From: a virus
Virus record (IMG/VR): IMGVR_UViG_3300042691_010608
Span: 1 to 43,480 of that record
DNA length: 43,480 bases
Strand: one strand, 5' to 3'
Shown here: positions 38,122 through 43,480 of the stretch, piece after piece
Layout of the letters: each line of letters begins with the position of its first letter
Numbering within the stretch: the first letter of the stretch is position 1
Translations under genes and position numbers: made by a program
Notes under the pieces: model-generated
Seen by the model: only the letters and a program-made list of their open reading frames with translations
The model's database searches: none
Told to the model about the DNA's origin: nothing

Positions 38122-40298
38122 TATTTAGAGCGGGGAGCAGAGTCTCGCAGGCGGAACACGACATCGCCATCCTTTACTTCCTTGTTGGCATCACCAAGTT
38201 GTCCGGCGTTCTGCAAGGTAGTCCACAGGGTGGCACGGGCTTCTTCGACTGCGGCAGCGTCAAACGAAAGTTTGTTGCCGGAGTCTTCGATGCCGAACTT
38301 TTCCATAAACCTGCGAGAAGCATCAGCAACTGCACGCTGCTGGTCTGCCTGATCCTTAAATCCATCGTCCTCAAGCGCCTGAGCCTGCTCTTCAAGCCCG
38401 GAAGGGGAGAACTTCATATCGTAGCCAAGCATAGACTTACGATACATATTATCAACGAACTTGGCTAGGGCGTTGGTGGAAGCCTCAAAGACTTCCTTGT
38501 CATCAATCGGGTCTAGCGTGTTGATGTATGTGATCGCTCGCTGGACGAAGAGTCGGTCAGAGTCAGAGAAGTTACCACCAGAGACAATGGCTCGGCGGAA
38601 TGTGGCAACACCGAAGACCTGTTGCAGTTCTCCAGTAGCCCAGTTTTCCAAGTCCTTCGTCAACAAACGCATACGACCAGTATAATCCTGGTCAAGAGCA
38701 TCTCGCTGTTCCAGCGTTTCAGCCATACCAAGGATGAAGTCAGTAGACTTGATCCAGCCTTCAGCCAGCGTATTGACTTCATTCTGAGCCGTAGCAGTAA
38801 GCGCACGAATACCATACTTAGATGGCTCCTTACCCTTGCGGATGATTTCGCTACCGATATGGACGAACGGCCCGATTCTCGGATAAGCGGCAACATCAGC
38901 ACGCTTACGATCAGTTTCTTCTAAATTCGCCTTAATGTCCCTGGCTGTCTCAGCCCGGTTAGAAGCACTGCTGGCAGCAACAGTCTTGGCAATATCAAGT
39001 TTACCCTGCTCAGCCTTAACCTGATTATCAACAGCATCAATCTGCGCCTTGTATCGGTTCTCAATATCCTTGATGGCGCTCTCTTGGTAAGAGATAAGCA
39101 TATTGGCGGCAGTACCAGTACCCTTCGTGACGATCATTCTGGCTTTGATTGCGGCGTGGTCTCGCTGTGCGTTACCAATGTCTTCCTGCATTCGTTGAAC
39201 CAGGCGTGTGCGCTCAGTTCCAAGAGTGTTGATCCTAGCCTGTACAACCTCAGCAGTCTCACGGACACGCTCGATTTCGACACGCTCTGGAACAGCAGCC
39301 TGTGTAGCGGGAGCGGCAGCGGGAGCGGCAGCAGGAGCAGGGGCAGGGGCAGCGGCCTGTGTCTGTGCGCCAGTGGGAGCGGCAGCAGGCTTAGTCCCGG
39401 CTGTCAGCGCCGGAGAAACGGCGGGAGCGGCGGCGGCTTCAGGAGCAGCAGCCGTAGGCTTCTGCTTGGGGTAGCCGTACTTGTCGAAGTCAGCAGAAGT
39501 CGGAGCCGGAGCAGCAGGAGCAGATGTAGTCGGAGCAGGCTCAGATCCACGCTTCAATGTGGCATCAAAACGAGCCAGACTCTCAAAAAATGCACCACCC
39601 TGAGGAAGTCCATTGCTGTCAAAACTAGTACCTGTTCCGGTATAAGCAGCAAGACTAGGACGGGCAACAGCGCCAGGCGCAACAGGAGACCCAGGAACAG
39701 TAGGAATTGTGCTACCAGTAATGCCTGGAGCAGCGTTTCCGAATCCAGCGGCATTGTAAATTGTATTTAGATTGCCAGCCTCAGCCTCGGCAAGACGGGC
39801 TTCCGTGGTCAACTTCAGAGTCTGCGCACGCTTTAGATCAAGTTCAACTTGAGATGTAGCAGCCTCACGCTCCTGCGCTTCGATCTTTTTCTTCGACTCA
39901 AAGTTTGCAATGAATCGCTTGAGATCAACCCCTGTAAGTTTGTTGATATCTCCACCAGTCTTGTTGTAAAAATCGATAGCCGATGTATCCAGCATATCCT
40001 TGTTAGGATTATTTGGATTGACAGAAACTGTGCCATCGGGGTTTTTGATCAGGCTTCCGGACTTAACGCCAGCCTCAATCTTGGCCTTGTCACGCTGAAG
40101 AAATGGATCAAGAGAACCTTTCTGAATGGCCTCTTCTTCACTCTTCTTCTTGGCCTCCTCATAGCCCTGCACGACTGCCTGCCCAGCCTGGGCAAGACCC
40201 TGACCGATGGCAGCACCAGCCCGTCCGTAAGCCTCTACGAACCCGGGAGCGATCTGCTGAACTTGTTCAGACTGATACTTTTGGAACGGGGAGGGCAT
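38121..40298 (-). CDS. Internal virion protein with Ala/Pro-rich linker (725 aa)
   Basis: The N-terminus has an Ala/Gly-rich helical part (GRAGAAIGQGLAQAGQAVVQ at about 26-45). Coiled-coil-like helices follow, then a very Ala/Pro-rich linker (about 253-333), and then a long helical region with RERVR-like repeats. The C-terminus is helical and acidic. The gene is coupled by TAATG to both neighbours. A core or ejection protein that works with the giant protein is likely from position and composition. Confidence 0.65.
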   Translation of the reverse strand: MPSPFQKYQSEQVQQIAPGFVEAYGRAGAAIGQGLAQAGQAVVQGYEEAKKKSEEEAIQKGSLDPFLQRDKAKIEAGVKSGSLIKNPDGTVSVNPNNPNKDMLDTSAIDFYNKTGGDINKLTGVDLKRFIANFESKKKIEAQEREAATSQVELDLKRAQTLKLTTEARLAEAEAGNLNTIYNAAGFGNAAPGITGSTIPTVPGSPVAPGAVARPSLAAYTGTGTSFDSNGLPQGGAFFESLARFDATLKRGSEPAPTTSAPAAPAPTSADFDKYGYPKQKPTAAAPEAAAAPAVSPALTAGTKPAAAPTGAQTQAAAPAPAPAAAPAAAPATQAAVPERVEIERVRETAEVVQARINTLGTERTRLVQRMQEDIGNAQRDHAAIKARMIVTKGTGTAANMLISYQESAIKDIENRYKAQIDAVDNQVKAEQGKLDIAKTVAASSASNRAETARDIKANLEETDRKRADVAAYPRIGPFVHIGSEIIRKGKEPSKYGIRALTATAQNEVNTLAEGWIKSTDFILGMAETLEQRDALDQDYTGRMRLLTKDLENWATGELQQVFGVATFRRAIVSGGNFSDSDRLFVQRAITYINTLDPIDDKEVFEASTNALAKFVDNMYRKSMLGYDMKFSPSGLEEQAQALEDDGFKDQADQQRAVADASRRFMEKFGIEDSGNKLSFDAAAVEEARATLWTTLQNAGQLGDANKEVKDGDVVFRLRDSAPRSK

Positions 40299-41365
40299 TA
40301 GACGGCGAGGTATTTAAAGCGAGGCTTAACAATGATGTCCATACTCATCTTGACGATGGACTTAAGGAAAGGCTTGTCGGAAATGAAAGCGGCGAAGCGT
40401 TCACCTTCCTCAGTGTAAAGTTCACGGAACCAGTCCGGGGCTTCGTTAAGAACCCAGTGACGGAAGACCAGCCATTCGGCAGAGTCTTTGCCGTAGACCT
40501 CACGGGCGACCCAGCAGAAGATAGCCGTACCAGCAGCCTTGCCAAGTCCAGCGCCAAGGCCACCAGCAAGACCACCCATAATGCCACCAGAACGGGAGGC
40601 ATTGGCGGAAGCGATTGCCGTCTCCATCTGGATGCGGTTGGCACGGATGTTGGCGAGGTACTGGGATTCCGGCTGGAGGAAGGGAGACTGACCGACATCG
40701 GCGTACATCCCCTGAGCGCCACCAGCAAGACCCGTAAGGCTGTACTGCTGTGAGGCTGCGAAGGCAGGGTTCAGGAAGCCCTGAAGACCGATCTGTTGCT
40801 GTCCAGCACCCATCTGGTAAGCCTGCTGGGCAACGCCCTGACGCTGTGCAAGACGGCGCTGACCCATATTATAGGTGTTCAGAATCTCAAGATCGGAACC
40901 CTGGCGGCTAAATGTCATACCACGGGCGGCTGCGGCAGCACGGGCGGCTTGTTGAGCCTGATTGGTTTCCTGCTCGTTAAGGCTAGATCCGGCCTGGAGG
41001 TCAGACAAAGCCTGCTGTCCGAAGGTGCTGTAAATCCCACGGGTCGTAGGGTCAAGGGAGGCTAGGGCGGCCTGAGTGGACTGAGCGCCAAGGCCGGACA
41101 GCATCGAAATCTGGTCGGTGGCATACCGCTGCTGGAGTTTCTGGGCAGGCTCGTAAAGGTCGCCGTACAGACCCAGAAGTCCCTGCGAGGTGGCACGGAG
41201 GCCAGCCATACGAGCGTTGATGAGTTGCGGGGCGAGACGCTGCTCCATCTCCGCCTGCATCGGAAGCAGTTCTCCCTGCGCCCGGAGAGCGTTTCGGCCT
41301 TCGGCAAGATACTGCTGGTAGTCGGCCTCCGGGTTAGGTTTCGGTACTTTGGCTTTGCTTCCCAT
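40298..41365 (-). CDS. Internal virion protein with conserved C-terminal aromatic module (355 aa)
   Basis: Residues 1-250 are helical and rich in Gln and Ala. A Gly/Ala segment follows (GGIMGGLAGGLGAGLGKAAG, about 258-277). The last 74 residues start with FCWVAREVYG (about 283-292) and continue with W-L-V-F-R-H-W-V and APDWFRELY. This C-A/W-V-A-R-x-V-Y-G module recurs at the ends of unrelated phage structural proteins in my experience. It may be a virion-assembly tag. The hydrophobic Gly-rich region could cross a membrane. Confidence 0.65.
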   Translation of the reverse strand: MGSKAKVPKPNPEADYQQYLAEGRNALRAQGELLPMQAEMEQRLAPQLINARMAGLRATSQGLLGLYGDLYEPAQKLQQRYATDQISMLSGLGAQSTQAALASLDPTTRGIYSTFGQQALSDLQAGSSLNEQETNQAQQAARAAAAARGMTFSRQGSDLEILNTYNMGQRRLAQRQGVAQQAYQMGAGQQQIGLQGFLNPAFAASQQYSLTGLAGGAQGMYADVGQSPFLQPESQYLANIRANRIQMETAIASANASRSGGIMGGLAGGLGAGLGKAAGTAIFCWVAREVYGKDSAEWLVFRHWVLNEAPDWFRELYTEEGERFAAFISDKPFLKSIVKMSMDIIVKPRFKYLAV

Positions 41366-41784
41366 TAGAGTGCTTCGGTTAGGTTGATATATTTGTTAGA
41401 GATTTCGACCACCTTGTCGAATTGGACGGCCCATTTCTTCTGGTTCTCCCAGTTCGGGTAGCGGGTCTTGAACCGCCAGACCAGTCCGATGCGACCAGCG
41501 GCGTTCAGGGCGCACCAGTCCATTATGCAGATGTCTTGGTTCGGCTCGTCCTTCAGGGACACCCCGAAGACAGGGTTCAGGGCGGACTCGTCCCCGGAGT
41601 ACGGGGTGGAGATAGGGTAGGCGACACCGACCCCGGCGATCCTGCTTTCGTCATACGAGACGAACAGGTAGTCGTGCAGGAAAGCCCAACGGAGGTAGTT
41701 CTTGGTGTCATTGATGCCGAACGCCTCCCTGCGACCCTTGTAGCGGTTCGCATCGACGAATGAGGCTAGTTCGGACAGGAGCAT
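41365..41784 (-). CDS. GNAT-like fold protein in virion operon (139 aa)
   Basis: The pattern HDYLFVSYDESRIAGVGVAY (about 37-56) with a later IMDWCALNAAGRIGLVWRFK (about 87-106) and a C-terminal helix recalls acetyltransferase-like (GNAT) proteins near internal virion genes of podophages (T7 gp13-like position). The acetyl-CoA loop is not clearly conserved, so it may be a structural relative without activity. It starts by TGATG overlap with the tail-fibre gene. Confidence 0.45.
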   Translation of the reverse strand: MLLSELASFVDANRYKGRREAFGINDTKNYLRWAFLHDYLFVSYDESRIAGVGVAYPISTPYSGDESALNPVFGVSLKDEPNQDICIMDWCALNAAGRIGLVWRFKTRYPNWENQKKWAVQFDKVVEISNKYINLTEAL

Positions 41785-43001
41785 CAGGAGACTCGGTAAC
41801 GGATGATGACGATGCCGTCAGCACCAAGTGTAGCACTTGGAGCGCCACCGCCACCACCGCCAGAATTGGCAATAGGAGCAACACCCTGACCACCACCACC
41901 ATAGATGCCCGGAGCAGATGCTTTTCCAGCACCGCTATGACCTCCACCGCCGCCGCCGCCATATACACGGAGCGTTCCGCTGATGGAAGAACCATAGCCT
42001 TGGCCGCCGACACCGCCAGCGTCAGTCCACTTAAAGGTTTGCGTGGCTTGAGCGCCAGCACCACCGCCAGATCCAGTAAAGTTTCCACCGCCACCAGCAA
42101 TACCAGATCCAGAAGTTCCACCATTGTAGCCACTTCCCGGCTGTCCTCCATTTGCAGTCAGAGGGCCGAAATAGGACGCGCCGCCTGTTCCGCTAGAGCC
42201 AGATCCGACTACGACAGTCATGGGCGCGGTACCCTTGGCGATATTGATGAAGCCAGTCACGACATCCCCGCCGCCACCACCACCGCCGTGTGGGTTAAAA
42301 CTCGCGCCCGCACCGCCAGCCCCGACGACCAAGACTTCGATTTTACCTTCCTTGGTCAGCGAAGGAGTGAAAGTACCAGAGACAGTATAAGTGTGGATCT
42401 TATAGCCATCAATGGTCGTAATCACGCCTCCGCTAGCGTCAAAAGGGCTACCACCCACTGCCTTCCATTCAGTACCCGAATAGACTTCGGCCTGATCGAG
42501 TGTGGAGTTATAACGCATCTGACCAGCGACGGGAGTGCCAGGGCGTTGGCCTGTCGTGCCTACGGGGATTTTGACCGCAGATGTCGTGTTGAAAGAGGCT
42601 ACTCCATTGACGGCAAGGCTGGCATCAAGGGTCGTATTGCCAGTGACTGTAAGGTTGCCAGTCAATGTGGCATCCTCGGCCTCGATGTCTCCGCCTACAT
42701 CAAACTTCTGACCAGCCGCAGGGGTGACAGTGATATCAACGCCGGCACCGCCCGTGATAGACGAGGTAGTGATAGGGAGGTTGCTACCGAGCAGGTCTCC
42801 AGCCGTGGCCTTGCGGAGAGCCGAAGCGGACGCATCGTGCAGGAGTACCTGATCGCCGGAAGCGACAGTAAGCGCCGCAAGAGCCGTCTGGTCGGTGACG
42901 GCACCGGGGAGCAGGACAGCGCCGTTCGTCTGGTTGTTCAGGCGAGCCGCCGTGACCTGTTGCCCATCGGCGTAGGTTTCTGGGGATTGGATTTGAGCCA
43001 T
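41784..43001 (-). CDS. Tail fibre / receptor-binding protein with glycine-rich domain (405 aa)
   Basis: The N-terminal half has fibre-like repeats (DATLTGNLTVTGNTTLDASL at about 110-130). The middle has a beta-strand linker. Residues about 235-395 are extremely Gly-rich, with runs of six to eight Gly separated by short aromatic or polar segments. It ends GIVIIRYRVS, a signature of glycine-rich adhesin domains. In T4-like adhesins such Gly-rich segments form polyglycine-type helices that present receptor-binding loops. It starts by TAAATG right after the tail gene. Confidence 0.75.
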   Translation of the reverse strand: MAQIQSPETYADGQQVTAARLNNQTNGAVLLPGAVTDQTALAALTVASGDQVLLHDASASALRKATAGDLLGSNLPITTSSITGGAGVDITVTPAAGQKFDVGGDIEAEDATLTGNLTVTGNTTLDASLAVNGVASFNTTSAVKIPVGTTGQRPGTPVAGQMRYNSTLDQAEVYSGTEWKAVGGSPFDASGGVITTIDGYKIHTYTVSGTFTPSLTKEGKIEVLVVGAGGAGASFNPHGGGGGGGDVVTGFINIAKGTAPMTVVVGSGSSGTGGASYFGPLTANGGQPGSGYNGGTSGSGIAGGGGNFTGSGGGAGAQATQTFKWTDAGGVGGQGYGSSISGTLRVYGGGGGGGHSGAGKASAPGIYGGGGQGVAPIANSGGGGGGAPSATLGADGIVIIRYRVS

Positions 43002-43480
43002 TTATTTGGTGGTTTGAGTCATTTGTCCAGGGACGACAGCCTCTACAGTCACAGACCTGACTGACGGGCGGAGGTTCTTAGAATTGAACTTCAGTTGGCA
43101 GTAATAGCCAGACTTTCGAGCAGGGATTCTCAGCGTAAAGTCCTCATCTGTATCCGATCCGTAACTGATGAGTTTTGTCGAGGTGTCAGGATTCGTGGTA
43201 TCGAGCGAGATATCGACTGCACCTCCGGCTGGAAGCGCAGCGTCAATCTGGACGCTGGAGAAGCGTTTCTCCCTGTTGGTCTGGAAGGAGTAAGCCCTGG
43301 TGACGAGTTCAGCGTCAATGTTGATCGGCGTGAACTCAAGGGGGCTGAGTGTCGCCGGGATGTAGAACGGGAGGACAGGGGTGCCGCTGGCCTGACCGAA
43401 CTCATCGTAATCGAGTTCATCCAGCAAGAACAGACCCTGCTTGTCGTTCACCATGAACATACGGCGGCGGTTGCCCTTCT
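43002..43480 (-). CDS. Tail protein, C-terminal part (runs off window)
   Basis: The frame is open to the right edge and reads a basic stretch, then MVNDKQGLFLLDELDYDEFG. It is probably the C-terminal 158 or so residues of the tail gene whose N-terminus is at 1-380. The part is beta-rich (FTPINIDAELVTRAYSFQTN, VDISLDTTNPDTSTKLISYG) and ends MTQTTK. An internal ATG at 43460 is not a believable start, as the frame continues upstream. Direct circular joining is out of frame by one, so more sequence is likely between. Confidence 0.65.
   Translation of the reverse strand, partial: KGNRRRMFMVNDKQGLFLLDELDYDEFGQASGTPVLPFYIPATLSPLEFTPINIDAELVTRAYSFQTNREKRFSSVQIDAALPAGGAVDISLDTTNPDTSTKLISYGSDTDEDFTLRIPARKSGYYCQLKFNSKNLRPSVRSVTVEAVVPGQMTQTTK

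Noticed and set aside
41760-43064. 434-codon open frame (+) opposite the glycine-rich fibre gene
   Set aside because: It is the antisense of a real gene with glycine runs. Low-complexity Ser/Thr/Arg translation and no neighbours on that strand.

Overview
The window looks like most of the genome of a tailed, probably short-tailed (podovirus-like) double-stranded DNA phage of a Gram-negative host. The hallmark genes are a large terminase, a portal, an acidic scaffold and an HK97-fold capsid protein resembling the SU10/DUF5309 group. There are also head-tail and tail genes, very large internal virion proteins (one of 2,941 residues) and a holin/spanin-like lysis pair. I see no integrase, lysogeny repressor, DNA polymerase, RNA polymerase or recognisable SSB gene, so the phage probably borrows the host replisome and RNA polymerase. 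The host cannot be named from the sequence. A lipobox protein that also has membrane segments argues for a Gram-negative envelope. Both window ends lie inside what is probably one tail gene, but the two ends do not join in frame, so a piece seems to be missing between them.

Layout. (1) 1-10,660, leftward: virion genes, read right to left: possible small-terminase or regulatory genes, tRNA-Thr(UGU), tiny basic and acidic ORFs, terminase, MerR-like HTH, portal, scaffold, capsid, adapter, small virion proteins, tail. (2) 10,661-20,098, leftward: about 17 small, mostly unrecognised genes, including a GP88-like Cys-rich protein, zinc-binding proteins and an orphan cytosine methyltransferase. The stretch from 10.7 to 14 kb is very GC-rich. 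It carries three related intergenic modules, each with a conserved 19-nt box, a GC-rich spacer, (TACC)n repeats and an intrinsic terminator. (3) 20,151-27,835, rightward: replication and recombination genes: RusA resolvase, RecE-like PD-(D/E)XK nuclease, lambda O-like initiator, DnaC-like loader, SWIM zinc-finger protein, secreted lysozyme-like enzyme, Rad52-like annealase, metallophosphoesterase and coiled-coil proteins. (4) 27,972-43,480, leftward: lysis membrane proteins, three internal virion proteins, a GNAT-like protein, a glycine-rich tail fibre and the tail-protein C-terminus.

How it fits together. The HTH initiator gene contains three 19-bp iterons at exact 22-bp spacing, followed by an A/T-rich stretch, and a DnaC-like AAA+ loader follows it. 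This is the logic of the lambda O/P/ori module, so I propose the replication origin at about 21,698-21,812. The RecE-like exonuclease and the Rad52-like annealase (whose C-terminus imitates an SSB tip) would form a recombination pair, and RusA would resolve junctions before packaging.

Gene expression looks unusual. Shine-Dalgarno sequences are nearly absent. Adjacent virion genes are joined by TAATG stop/start overlaps, which suggests translational coupling. TTGACT elements sit about 29-36 nt upstream of several first genes, which suggests very short leaders. The 10.7-11.5 kb gap upstream of the virion genes contains a long G-tract array (on the leftward strand) and probably carries regulatory or origin/packaging functions.
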